Origin: Coxiellaceae bacterium
Lineage (GTDB): Bacteria > Pseudomonadota > Gammaproteobacteria > Coxiellales > Coxiellaceae
Assembly: GCA_029210045.1 (NCBI GenBank)
Contig: JARGNX010000001.1
Location: 1-43,345, forward strand
Length of the DNA stretch: 43,345 nt
Reading direction: 5' to 3'
The position numbers were made by a program, and so were the translations under genes. Positions 27,777 through 36,123 of this stretch are shown piece by piece (within the stretch, counting starts at the first letter, position 1; every line of letters starts with the position of its first letter). The notes under the pieces are model-generated. The model made no database searches. It was not told the DNA's origin and saw only the letters and a list, made by a program, of their open reading frames with translations.

Positions 27777-28370
27777 TTAGAAGTTATATTGCAAACCAGC
27801 AGTTGCACCGTACATAGCAGGAACAACGTTACCACGTTTAGTAGTCGCGAAGCCTTGTACGTTAAGTGATACGTTTTGAGTTAAGTTGTAACCAACACCC
27901 GCACCAAAGTAAGGAACGATTGCGCCTGATGATTGGTTAGCGTTGATCAATAAATCAGTTGTACGAGTATGTGTATAAGCCGCACCTAATTTACCGAAAA
28001 CGTTAAATTTGTCGTTGAAAGGGTAGATACCTTTAGCCACGATGTCGAAGATACGGTTTTGATTTTGCGCAGTACCTGCATCTACTTTAACGTTAGGCAT
28101 TTGCGTGTAACCCGCTTCAATCGCCCAGTTTTTAGTGAACTGGTAACCAGCGTCAGCACCCCAAACAAAACCTTTGTTCTTCGTGCTAAGCTCAACGCCG
28201 CTATCAGTAATGGTTTCGTTAGTTTTACCGTAACCAACGTTACCGCCTACGTATAGACCTGCTAATACGTTGTCGTTTGCAGGAGCTTCTACGCCACCAG
28301 CAACGGCTTCCATTGATAATAAAATAGCTGCACTTCCTACTACACCTAGCATGACACGTCTTGATATCAT
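27777..28370 (-). CDS. OmpA-like outer-membrane beta-barrel protein
   Basis: 197 residues, ATG 28370 with AGAGGAAA 6 nt upstream. Signal peptide near MISRRVMLGVVGSAAILLSMEAVAG. The mature part has alternating amphipathic beta strands (LYVGGNVGYG, FVWGADAGYQF, WAIEAGYTQMP, FNVFGKLGAAYTH, PYFGAGVGYNL, VSLNVQGFA) and ends in ATAGLQYNF with the C-terminal Phe recognised by the Bam complex. An 8-strand barrel is expected; no peptidoglycan-binding OmpA domain follows. Good codon bias, promoter and terminator suggest strong expression as its own unit. Confidence 0.85.
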   Translation of the reverse strand: MISRRVMLGVVGSAAILLSMEAVAGGVEAPANDNVLAGLYVGGNVGYGKTNETITDSGVELSTKNKGFVWGADAGYQFTKNWAIEAGYTQMPNVKVDAGTAQNQNRIFDIVAKGIYPFNDKFNVFGKLGAAYTHTRTTDLLINANQSSGAIVPYFGAGVGYNLTQNVSLNVQGFATTKRGNVVPAMYGATAGLQYNF

Positions 28371-28405
28371 AACGTTTCCTCTTTCGTATGTTTATAAAAG
28401 AAGCA

Positions 28406-28433
28406 ATGGTAAACTTTTACGCAGGCATGTCAA
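28406..28433 (-). promoter_or_regulatory. Predicted promoter of the OmpA-like gene
   Basis: On the minus strand TTGACA (28433-28428), 16-bp spacer, TACCAT (28411-28406), about 36 bp before the ATG. Confidence 0.45.
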
Positions 28434-28519
28434 ATAAATTGATGAAATAATGCGCTTAATCGCGCCAAATGATCAGTTAGCGAGCAGCGAAAAGAGCGTA
28501 ATGAAATTAATGTACGCTG

Positions 28520-29146
28520 TTATTCAATCGTTTCGAGATGGATATCGTGTGCATAGATCATCGAAATAATCTGAGCCAAACTGCGCGACTGTAATTTACG
28601 CATAATATTTGAACGATGCAGCTCGATAGTTTTAATCGAAAGTTCCAAATCAGCAGCAATCACCTTATTCAGTTTGCCGGTGACCAACTCTTTTAGCACT
28701 TGTCTTTCGCGCGTGGTGAGTTGTTCGAGGCGCTCCATAATATGGTTGCGTTCTGTTGAGGATTGACGGCGTTGTGAATCGTATTCAATCGCACGGTTTA
28801 TACAATCGAGTAATTCTTGATCGTTAAACGGTTTGTTTAAGAACTCTAACGCTCCGGCTTTCATGGCACGTACGGCCATGGGTACATCACCGTGACCAGT
28901 TATAAAGATGATGGGAATTTCGATATGGTTTTTATTTAATTGCTCTTGCAATTCCAATCCGCTCATCTCTGGCATGCGCACATCGAGTAATAAACAGCCA
29001 TGGCCAGCATCTTCGTAGTTATCCAAAAATGCTTTGGCACCTGGGTAGATTTTAACGGTAAAGCCGACGGACTCAATAAGCCAGCGCAAAGATTCACACA
29101 TGGCGGTGTCGTCGTCTACTATATGGATGATGGCATCATTGCTCAT
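28520..29146 (-). CDS. FixJ/TodT-type response regulator
   Basis: 208 residues from ATG 29146 (AAGGA 7 nt upstream; the ATG at 29170 would overlap the kinase stop). Receiver domain with acidic DDD at 11-13, phospho-acceptor Asp55 (CLLLDVRMPEMSG) and Lys in FLNKPF; then a LuxR-type DNA-binding helix-turn-helix (LTTRERQVLKELVTGKLNKVIAADLELSIKTIELHRSNIMRKL as the recognisable region, read in parts). Activated by phosphorylation and binding DNA as a dimer. Directly downstream of its cognate kinase, 10 bp from the kinase stop. Confidence 0.93.
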   Translation of the reverse strand: MSNDAIIHIVDDDTAMCESLRWLIESVGFTVKIYPGAKAFLDNYEDAGHGCLLLDVRMPEMSGLELQEQLNKNHIEIPIIFITGHGDVPMAVRAMKAGALEFLNKPFNDQELLDCINRAIEYDSQRRQSSTERNHIMERLEQLTTRERQVLKELVTGKLNKVIAADLELSIKTIELHRSNIMRKLQSRSLAQIISMIYAHDIHLETIE

Positions 29147-29156
29147 GGTGTTTTCC

Positions 29157-30824
29157 TTAGGTTGGTTCATAGTTTATGGGTAAAGTGATTCTAAAGCATG
29201 CCCCTTCCTTGGGTGGGGGGGTGGCAGCAATTCGTCCGCCATGTGCTTCAATAATAGTTTGGCTAATGGCTAATCCAACGCCTAAGCCATCTTCTTTAGT
29301 GGTAAAGAAAGGCTGGAAAATATGGCTTAATTCATCCGGTTTAAAGCCCGGGCCGAAATCGTGAATGAGGATTTCGATGTCAGTATCAGTGGGCATACTG
29401 GTTTGAATATAGATACGGCGTTGATCGGTATCAAATGTGGATAGCGCATCAATGGCATTTTTGATCACGTTAACTACCACTTGCTCCAATTGGATTTTAT
29501 CGGCAGGTATAGTTACTAAAGTCCGCGACATTTTTTTACGCAAGATGATGTCGTGTTGGCTGATTTCAGGTTGTAAGAAACTGATTGATTCACGCACGAC
29601 TTCATTGATATCGGTTTCAGTCTTTTTCATTTCGCCTTTTTTAGCAAAGCGTCGTAGGCGTAAGATAATCTGTGCTGCACGTTCGGCTTGTTTACTGACT
29701 TCGGTAATGGCGGGGATGAGGGCATTGGCGTCGACATTTTTTGCATTCAGTCGGCGAATACAGCCGCGGGTATAGTTGACGATGGCGCCGAGTGGTTGAT
29801 TGATTTCGTGTGCGATGCCGGCGGTCATTTCACCGAGAGTATTCATACGTGCGGCATGAGCAAGTTGCAATTGGTGTTGACGCAATTGTTTTTCGACTTG
29901 TTTGTTTTCGGTGAGATCACGAGCAAAAGTTAATAGCGCGGGTTGGCCGTGATATGAAAAGGCTGAACCGGTAACGATTTCAACGGGTATGACTTGACCG
30001 TCCTTGCGTATCACAGCGATCTCGGCATTGACCTGAGTATTTAAGACTAATTTTTCTTTAAAGTGATTAAGCATTTCACGGTAGTCGGGGTGAATGACAT
30101 ATTTCACTTTCAGTTTATATAATTCTTTTTTGCTGTATCCCACCATGTCTAAAAACGCGGGGTTGCATTCGAGGAATTGTCCGCTGGGGCTCAAGATGAT
30201 GATGCCGTTCCATGCGGTTTCGAATACATTACGATGCATTTCTTCGGTTTCGCGTTGCAGTTGTTCAGTTTGTTTACGGCTAGTGATATCACTAAAGATT
30301 TCGATAGCCGCAATTTTTTTGCCACGTTCATTGCAAATCGCACTGGAACTGACTTGCATGTGCGAGGTTTCGTTGTGTTGATTAACGTAGCGCACTTCTT
30401 CTTTGTCCACGACTTCGCCGCTTTGTAATGAGCGAATGATGGGCCAGTCATTGGCTTTATAGCGACGGTTATTGCTGCGGTAAGCCTTTATTGGGTGGTA
30501 GTGGTGCACAGGTTGCTTGTCTTGCGATGACGTTGGCCAAAAATTATTGATTTGTTGGTTGGAAAAAATAACGCGCCGTGTTTTGCTGTCGGCAATCATA
30601 ATACCGGCAGGAATGCTTTTCAGTGCTGCTTTGAGCAGTTGGCGTTCAGCTTCGAGTGTTTCGATGATTTGCTTTTGTTGTGATAAGGTTTGGCGCAGTT
30701 TAGCAATTTCACGATTAAGTTCACGCTTTGATGCTTGAACCTGTTGCTGATGTAGCTTGACCTTCTCTTCAAACTCAGCGAGTAGTTTTTTATACTCTTG
30801 ATTTTGTTGTTTGATCGCATCCAT
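29157..30824 (-). CDS. FixL-type soluble PAS sensor histidine kinase
   Basis: 555 residues. Coiled coil ~5-68, then two PAS domains (~68-190 and ~195-310, the second with a PAC end TFARDLTENKQVEKQL), HisKA with His339 (LGEMTAGIAHEINQPLG), and an ATPase domain with DFGPGFKPDE and GLGVGLAI. No membrane segment, so it is cytosolic. The AHEINQPL box is typical of the FixL/TodS/DctB group. No clear haem-binding FixL PAS signature is seen, so the ligand is unknown. It forms a two-gene unit with the FixJ-type regulator. Confidence 0.92.
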   Translation of the reverse strand: MDAIKQQNQEYKKLLAEFEEKVKLHQQQVQASKRELNREIAKLRQTLSQQKQIIETLEAERQLLKAALKSIPAGIMIADSKTRRVIFSNQQINNFWPTSSQDKQPVHHYHPIKAYRSNNRRYKANDWPIIRSLQSGEVVDKEEVRYVNQHNETSHMQVSSSAICNERGKKIAAIEIFSDITSRKQTEQLQRETEEMHRNVFETAWNGIIILSPSGQFLECNPAFLDMVGYSKKELYKLKVKYVIHPDYREMLNHFKEKLVLNTQVNAEIAVIRKDGQVIPVEIVTGSAFSYHGQPALLTFARDLTENKQVEKQLRQHQLQLAHAARMNTLGEMTAGIAHEINQPLGAIVNYTRGCIRRLNAKNVDANALIPAITEVSKQAERAAQIILRLRRFAKKGEMKKTETDINEVVRESISFLQPEISQHDIILRKKMSRTLVTIPADKIQLEQVVVNVIKNAIDALSTFDTDQRRIYIQTSMPTDTDIEILIHDFGPGFKPDELSHIFQPFFTTKEDGLGVGLAISQTIIEAHGGRIAATPPPKEGACFRITLPINYEPT

Positions 30825-30852
30825 GCTATCGCACCGTTAATTGTTACCATTT

Positions 30853-30880
30853 GTCATCCCGGACTTGATCCGGGATCCAC
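30853..30880. repeat. REP-like palindrome
   Basis: GTCATCCCGG-ACTTGAT-CCGGGATCCAC, in the gap between ybeD and the FixL-type gene. The same core recurs in this window at 32201-32340, 39100-39138, 39145-39192 and 40093-40160. Confidence 0.8.
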
Positions 30881-30882
30881 TC

Positions 30883-31164
30883 TTATAGCGCCATTAAAAC
30901 TTCTGGATCGCTAGTAAGGTCTTTGTACAGCTTATCCAAATCATCCTGAGATTCGGCATGCACGGTAACGGTTATTGCTAAGTAGTTACCATCCTTACTG
31001 GCACGTTCTGACAAGTCGCTTTGTTTGATATCAGGATAGTGCTGTTGCACATGTTTTAATACCGTTTGTTTAAAGCTATCTTGTTGCTTACCCATCACCT
31101 TAATGACAAAGTCACAGGGGAATTGTATAGGAGAAGAGTGTTGTTGTACATCTTGATCAGACAC
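30883..31164 (-). CDS. ybeD: DUF493/YbeD family protein
   Basis: 93 residues, GTG start at 31164 with GGAAGG 5 nt upstream, overlapping the transaminase stop by 8 nt. Pattern FPCDFVIKVMGKQQDSF ... RASKDGNYLAITVTVHAESQDDLDKLYKDL ... VLMAL is typical of the family. Usually found directly before lipB; here lipB lies 10 kb further. Function not firmly known; an ACT-like regulatory fold has been described. Confidence 0.92.
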   Translation of the reverse strand: MSDQDVQQHSSPIQFPCDFVIKVMGKQQDSFKQTVLKHVQQHYPDIKQSDLSERASKDGNYLAITVTVHAESQDDLDKLYKDLTSDPEVLMAL

Positions 31165-32017
31165 GAGAACCTTCCATTATTGTTTGACGGTAGTATTGTA
31201 TCATTTTGCCCCACAAAGGTCCCGCTTTTCCGCTGCCAATCGTTTGATCATCGACTTGCACAATAGGGCACACTTCTTTGGTGGAGCTGCTTAGCCACAC
31301 TTCATCGGCATCGCATACTTGTTGTTTATCTAATAGGCATTCTTCTACGGTGATGCCATTTTTTTGTGCGCACTCAATAACGATGCGACGTGTGACACCA
31401 TTTAAAATATGTTCGTTTGCCGGATGGGTAAATAATGTGTTGTTTTTTACAATAAAAACATTACTCGTGCTGCCTTCGGTTAATTTTCCATCGCGAAATA
31501 AGATGACTTCAGCGGCACCCGCTTCTTTGGCTTGGTGCTGCATGATGGTGTTGACTTGCAGTGCGGTGGATTTAATAAAGCAGGTTTCACGTCGGATATC
31601 GATTTGAGTGATAACTTTTTTACCTTTTTTGTATGCCTCCATGTCAATGGGTGGTAATTCAGTGACATAGGCAAATACAGTCGGTTGCGTGTCGGTTTGC
31701 CATGCGTGCAGCCGTTTGGTTTCGGTGCCGCGGCTGACTTGCAGGTAAATCGAATGGTTATTTTCGGTTGCTTTATTGCGTGTTAATAATTGCTCAAATA
31801 CATCATGCCACTGGTCTGCACTTAATGGGCTAGGGATCTGCGTGGCCTGCTCGCCTTGATGTAGACGCGCAATGTGTTGTTTTTCACCAACCAAGTAGCC
31901 TTCATACACCGGGATGACTTCATATAAGGAGTCGCCAAATAATACCGATCGATCCATGATGGAGATTTTGGCTTGGTCGGCGGGTATATATTCGCCGTTT
32001 AAATATACAATGTTCAT
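31157..32017 (-). CDS. dat: D-amino acid transaminase, class IV PLP enzyme
   Basis: 286 residues, ATG 32017 with AGAGGAAA upstream. Fold-type IV aminotransferase: N-terminal IVYLNGEYIPADQAKISIMDRS, Lys149 (FIKSTALQVN) as PLP anchor, LTEGSTSNVFIVKN binding the PLP phosphate. It would supply D-Ala/D-Glu for peptidoglycan, consistent with the neighbouring D-Ala carboxypeptidase gene dacA. A branched-chain aminotransferase or ADC lyase is less likely given the gene order. Confidence 0.85.
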   Translation of the reverse strand: MNIVYLNGEYIPADQAKISIMDRSVLFGDSLYEVIPVYEGYLVGEKQHIARLHQGEQATQIPSPLSADQWHDVFEQLLTRNKATENNHSIYLQVSRGTETKRLHAWQTDTQPTVFAYVTELPPIDMEAYKKGKKVITQIDIRRETCFIKSTALQVNTIMQHQAKEAGAAEVILFRDGKLTEGSTSNVFIVKNNTLFTHPANEHILNGVTRRIVIECAQKNGITVEECLLDKQQVCDADEVWLSSSTKEVCPIVQVDDQTIGSGKAGPLWGKMIQYYRQTIMEGSRV

Positions 32018-32200
32018 GTTATTTCCTCTGTGTCATCATCTATCAACAATGGCTGCTATCAAGGCGCACAGCGTACACATTTTACTTTATGGCTCGGCTC
32101 GTTTCTCTCGCCTGCGTTTTACTTCCGTAAAATGGATCCCCTGTACACCTTGACGTTATCGCCCAGCTTAATTCAGCTATTCTTCCATGAGGGACGTCGG
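32018..32200. other. Intergenic region, no gene seen
   Basis: Between the dat start and the 20-bp repeat array. It contains a small perfect dyad TTTTAC-TTCC-GTAAAA (32117-32132) and the ribosome site of dat. Nothing else is supported. Confidence 0.5.
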
Positions 32201-32340
32201 CCTTGAGTTTGTCATCCCGGCCCTGAGTTTGTCATCCCGGCCTTGAGTTTGTCATCCCGGCCCTGAGTTTGTCATCCCGGCCCTGAGTTTGTCATCCCGG
32301 CCCTGAGTTTGTCATCCCGGCCCCCGAGCCGGGATCCAGT
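32201..32340. repeat. Six tandem 20-bp repeats inside a REP-like palindrome
   Basis: Six copies of CC(C/T)TGAGTTTGTCATCCCGG (32201-32320), then CCCCCGAGCCGGGATCCAG closes the palindrome. The left half of the REP element has been amplified. It lies downstream of dacA on the minus strand. Confidence 0.9.
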
Positions 32341-32347
32341 CAAAAAT

Positions 32348-33592
32348 TTACGCCTTAAACCAATTATGAAAAAACTGCGCAATATGGTCAGTCATCCGTG
32401 TCCAAACGCCACCGCGTGGATCGGCTTGCAGTGCCACCAAAGGTACTGAGCTTAATTTCTTACCGTTTAGTGTGACTTCGACTTCACCATAAGATTGACC
32501 AGCCGCGATAGGGGCGGTGAGCTTGGGTTGCAGTGTCATATCAGCTTTGAGTTTTGTATAGCTGCCTGTTGGGATGGTGACATACAAGTCATGTTGTAAA
32601 CCCATGGGTGCAGTTTTGTTTTTACCTAGCCAAACGCGTGGATTGGCAACGGCTTGGTTGGCACTAAACAATTTATGTGTTTCAAAAAAGCGGAAGCCGT
32701 AATTTAATAACGCTTGGCTATCGTTAATGCGAGCTGGTTCGGTAGGGGCGCCCATGACCACAGAAATTAATCGCGTTCCATTGCGCATACCTGATGAAAC
32801 TAAACAAAAACCTGCTTCTTTGGTGTGGCCGGTTTTAATGCCATCAAAGGAGGCGTCGCGCCATAATAAACGGTTACGGTTAGGTTGTTTGATGTTGTTA
32901 TAGGTGAGCCACTTTTGTTTATACCAGCCATAGTATTCTGGGAAGTGTGTGACTAGCGCGCGCGCCAAGATCGCCATGTCGTGTGGTGTTGAATAATGTT
33001 CTGGGCGTGGTAGGCCGGTTGAGTCGACGTAGTGGGTATCTTTCATGCCGAGCTGTTGTGCGGCTTGATTCATCAGTTGAGCAAACATCGCTTCGTTACC
33101 CGCGACATATTCAGCTAGCGCGGTGCAGGCATCATTACCGGAATCGACAATCACGCCTTTAATCAAATCACGCAGCGGTACGAGGCTGCCGGCTTTAACA
33201 AACATACGTGAGCCACCGGTGCGCCAAGCACGTTCGCTGATGCGTACTTTGTCATCCAGGTGGATGCGGCCAGATTGCAGTGCTTGTGACACTATATATA
33301 AGGTCATCATTTTAGTCAGGCTGGCGGGTTGCATGCGCTGGTTCATGTTTTTCTGTGCAATGATGTTGCCACTTTGCGCATCCATGAGCACAAAGCCTTT
33401 GGCATTGATGTTGGGTGCGGGTGGGGTGATCGTTGGCGCGGCGGCCACTGGGCTGCTGACAACCGCATGGGCTGAGGCGCTTGGCATGGAGTTAACTAGT
33501 GGGGTGGTTGCTGGTGCTTTTGCCGCGATGCTTAATGCGCAAAGGGACGAGGCGGCTAATGTACTAATTAGCTTTAAAGTAATGCTTTTCAT
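32348..33592 (-). CDS. dacA: D-alanyl-D-alanine carboxypeptidase (PBP5/6 family)
   Basis: 414 residues. Signal peptide about 1-24, then an unusually long Pro/Ala-rich linker (to ~60). Active-site motifs: S91-x-x-K94 (PASLTK), S151-G-N153 and K253-T-G255. A C-terminal beta domain (PBP5_C, ~300-395) and an amphipathic membrane-anchoring helix (MTDHIAQFFHNWFKA) follow. Removes the terminal D-Ala of muropeptides in the periplasm. First gene of the dacA-dat-ybeD set. Confidence 0.95.
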   Translation of the reverse strand: MKSITLKLISTLAASSLCALSIAAKAPATTPLVNSMPSASAHAVVSSPVAAAPTITPPAPNINAKGFVLMDAQSGNIIAQKNMNQRMQPASLTKMMTLYIVSQALQSGRIHLDDKVRISERAWRTGGSRMFVKAGSLVPLRDLIKGVIVDSGNDACTALAEYVAGNEAMFAQLMNQAAQQLGMKDTHYVDSTGLPRPEHYSTPHDMAILARALVTHFPEYYGWYKQKWLTYNNIKQPNRNRLLWRDASFDGIKTGHTKEAGFCLVSSGMRNGTRLISVVMGAPTEPARINDSQALLNYGFRFFETHKLFSANQAVANPRVWLGKNKTAPMGLQHDLYVTIPTGSYTKLKADMTLQPKLTAPIAAGQSYGEVEVTLNGKKLSSVPLVALQADPRGGVWTRMTDHIAQFFHNWFKA

Positions 33593-33740
33593 GGGGTTAG
33601 GTTCCGTTCTGTTGCTCAGTTCAATCTGCCACCAATGCTAACATAACTGGCTTGGTTGTGTACACGTTTGCTAGCTATGACAGCTATCTAAACCTTCAAT
33701 GGTAGGTTGACCAGCTATGTATTTCTATAATGTTAGAAGC

Positions 33741-33769
33741 TTGATTGGCGGGTGATAAGGTGGTAATAT
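33741..33769 (+). promoter_or_regulatory. Predicted promoter of the HAD-SH2-like gene
   Basis: TTGATT (33741-33746), 17-bp spacer, TAATAT (33764-33769), 49 bp before the ATG at 33819. Sequence match only. Confidence 0.4.
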
Positions 33770-33818
33770 TCATGTACATTTTGTACGAATAGTTAAGATT
33801 AATTTAAGGTAAAAAAGC

Positions 33819-35528
33819 ATGCGACAAAACAACGTTAATTTTGTAGATTTTGATAAGACTCTAACTAAAAGACACACGGTAACAACCACCCCATGTCGTT
33901 TCTTCGGCGAGGGTTATTTCCGAGATGATCAGTTAACGGTTGAAGCACAAATTGAGCTCGGTTATTCCGAGTCTGAAGATAATTTGAAAAATGATATCCT
34001 GCCTGGCTTGATTCAGTTGGGTGAAGGAACCGTATCTGCTGTGGCAACGTTTGGTAATAACCATGCCTATATTGCTGGTTACTTAGCACGTCACCTAGGA
34101 GTTGGGGCTGACAGTGTAAAGCTGGATCGCGTGGTTTTTGAAAATGAGGATGAAGGTGCTACCGCCCAATTTGCAACGGCAGTTTATAACGTCGAAGGTT
34201 TAGACAAACCTTTATGTATTTCTCATATACATGCTCCAGGTAATGACGCAGATATTTATAAGGCGTTCGTCGCTCAATTTGAGACCGCTGATGCTGTGGG
34301 TAAAAATCGACAGTTAAGTCACTTAAAAAATGTTATGCAAGGCTTGGGTCATTGCAGTGACGCCGACACCTATGTCCTTTATGATGACTCTGAGACGAAC
34401 TGTACTAAAGCCGTAGAACTTGATTTCATCAGTAGTGCTTATCAAGTTGATGGCGGCAATGAAGCTTTTACAATTGCACGTTCGTTCGGAGTGGCAGCTA
34501 TTGCAGCGCCTGTTCCCGCTCCAACTGTAGCGACTGCAAGGGAAGCATTTGATGCGCTATTTCCAGCGGATACTATCAAGCAGGAAAATATAAGTGATGC
34601 AGAAAGCTATGCAAAAAAATATCCAGGAGCGGTAGTTTTATATAAGTCATCTACCACTGGCTCAGTTCAAGCGGTGCAGTATAATCCTACAAACGGTGGT
34701 TTTTTGTTCCGGACGGTTGCGGATTTTCTAGTGCTTAACGCTGCTGCTGTCAGTACGCCGGAGGGTGTCAGGGGATTATTTATTACTACGGCAGAAATTG
34801 AGGCTCAATTATCAACTGAGGCTGTTGTCCGTCGTGTGACAGAAGAATTAAAGTCTTATGCTAGTGTGCAAGGCGTGGAGTTACAAAGGCCACAAGCTGA
34901 AGCATTAGCCCTAGCGTATCCGGGTCGTCCTATCTTGCGCTATTCATCGAATGCACAAAGTATGGTTGCTACTTACTTTAGTCATTCAGAAGGAGTAATG
35001 AAGCACGACGCTCTTTCAGACTTGATTAGAGGTGATATTGGCCAATTTAGTTCTGCAGGCGCTGTTGTAAGTTTTGTGCAGAGCAGACTCGGTGGTAAAG
35101 CAGTGGTCCGGCCTATAGAGGTTGCCTATCATAATATTACGACTTTGATGGCTGGTATTGGAAAAGATGATGCAGTAATTGTAGCGCCAAGTTACGTAGA
35201 TCAATTAATCGTGAGAGAAAGCAGCAAAGCGGGAGCTTTTGCCATAACGGTCTGTGTACCGACAGGGGATGTGCGGCATGTGCTTTTAGATGCTGCAACA
35301 ATCCAAGCGAGTATCGCTCAACTGCAAACTGTGGATAGTGCAAAAGATTTTATATCGAGAGTGTGTGGAGATCGTGCTGAATTTGTAACACCTGATATGG
35401 CGCAAGCGATATTGAACCCAGCTCCGGCCAGTGCAGCAGCGGGTGGCATGTTCTCTGCTGCGCCGGCGGTACCCGAAGATGCTGCAGCCGAAGACCCAAG
35501 GCCGCCAACACCACCAAGGCATCATTGA
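33819..35528 (+). CDS. HAD-like phosphatase fused to three SH2-like modules, candidate effector
   Basis: 569 residues, ATG 33819 with AAGGT upstream. The N-terminal ~225 residues look like a HAD domain: nucleophile motif FVDFDKTLT (Asp10, Asp12), a Thr/Ser-containing VATFGNN, Lys170, and VLYDDSETN (Asp189, Asp190). Three units follow that resemble SH2 domains. Unit 1 (~255-315) has YPGAVVLYKSS but lacks the key Arg; unit 2 (~353-410) has RPQAEALALAYPG-RPILRYSS with Arg374 and VMKHDAL; unit 3 (~434-505) has QLIVRESSKAGAFAITV with Arg466, close to the classical FLVRES strand, and DVRHVLL. The tail is Pro/Ala-rich. SH2 modules read phosphotyrosine and are rare in bacteria, known mainly from Legionella effectors. 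Export and host action are inferred. A possible frameshifted tail lies downstream. Confidence 0.55.
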   Translation: MRQNNVNFVDFDKTLTKRHTVTTTPCRFFGEGYFRDDQLTVEAQIELGYSESEDNLKNDILPGLIQLGEGTVSAVATFGNNHAYIAGYLARHLGVGADSVKLDRVVFENEDEGATAQFATAVYNVEGLDKPLCISHIHAPGNDADIYKAFVAQFETADAVGKNRQLSHLKNVMQGLGHCSDADTYVLYDDSETNCTKAVELDFISSAYQVDGGNEAFTIARSFGVAAIAAPVPAPTVATAREAFDALFPADTIKQENISDAESYAKKYPGAVVLYKSSTTGSVQAVQYNPTNGGFLFRTVADFLVLNAAAVSTPEGVRGLFITTAEIEAQLSTEAVVRRVTEELKSYASVQGVELQRPQAEALALAYPGRPILRYSSNAQSMVATYFSHSEGVMKHDALSDLIRGDIGQFSSAGAVVSFVQSRLGGKAVVRPIEVAYHNITTLMAGIGKDDAVIVAPSYVDQLIVRESSKAGAFAITVCVPTGDVRHVLLDAATIQASIAQLQTVDSAKDFISRVCGDRAEFVTPDMAQAILNPAPASAAAGGMFSAAPAVPEDAAAEDPRPPTPPRHH

Positions 35529-35616
35529 GAACTTACATAATTTAGAAGAGCCATGGAGCTACATAGCTCAAGCTGAAGAAGATGAGTCGGGTGAGTATAA
35601 AGCCACAATAGCCTAG
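35517..35616 (+). pseudogene. Possible frameshifted C-terminal tail of the HAD-SH2-like gene
   Basis: In the +1 frame just past the stop, an open stretch reads LHNLEEPWSYIA then QAEEDESGEYKATIA up to a TAG at 35614-35616. The acidic, Glu-rich composition resembles the C-terminal E-blocks of Dot/Icm substrates and looks more coding-like than random sequence. Weak evidence. Confidence 0.3.
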
Positions 35617-35681
35617 TAATTTGCCAGTGGGCGCTGTACAATTCACCTCTTTATTATATAGAACCATCCAAGAGGTAATTT

Positions 35682-36101
35682 ATGGCGATTGAACGCACTC
35701 TGTCCATCATCAAACCTGATGCTGTGGCAAAAAATGTGATTGGCAAGATTTACAGCCGATTTGAAGACAATGGATTAAAGATTGTGGCAGCTCAAATGAA
35801 GCAATTAAGCCAAGCAGAAGCCGAAGGCTTTTATGCTGTGCATAAAGAGCGTCCATTTTTCAATGACTTAGTTAAGTTTATGATTTCTGGCCCTGTGATG
35901 GTGCAAGTATTAGAAGGCGAAGGCGCTATTGCTAAAAACCGTGAATTAATGGGTGCTACAAACCCAGCAGATGCGGCTGAAGGCACGATTCGCGCTGATT
36001 TTGCGGATTCTATCGACGCCAATGCTGTGCATGGTTCAGATGCTCCTGAGACAGCAAGCGAAGAAATAGCCTACTTTTTCCCTGAAACAGTAGCGGCCTA
36101 A
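35682..36101 (+). CDS. ndk: Nucleoside diphosphate kinase
   Basis: 139 residues, ATG 35682 after AGAGGT. Transfers gamma-phosphate between nucleotides through phospho-His117 in [13 protein letters not shown]-terminal [12 protein letters not shown] is diagnostic. Typical position before rlmN. Confidence 0.97.
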   Translation: MAIERTLSIIKPDAVAKNVIGKIYSRFEDNGLKIVAAQMKQLSQAEAEGFYAVHKERPFFNDLVKFMISGPVMVQVLEGEGAIAKNRELMGATNPADAAEGTIRADFADSIDANAVHGSDAPETASEEIAYFFPETVAA

Positions 36102-36123
36102 GGCACTTCTGGGGGATATTCGC

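Noticed and set aside
31914..32153. Plus-strand 79-residue open frame across the dat start
   Set aside because: It is mostly antisense to dat, with no ribosome site or recognisable features.
32201..32320. CRISPR-like regular repeats
   Set aside because: The 20-bp units follow each other directly with no unique spacers, and no cas genes are near.
33791..33810. PmrA-type box (TTAA repeated with an 11-bp period) before the HAD-SH2-like gene
   Set aside because: It overlaps the ribosome site and lies downstream of the predicted promoter; flanking bases match the consensus poorly.
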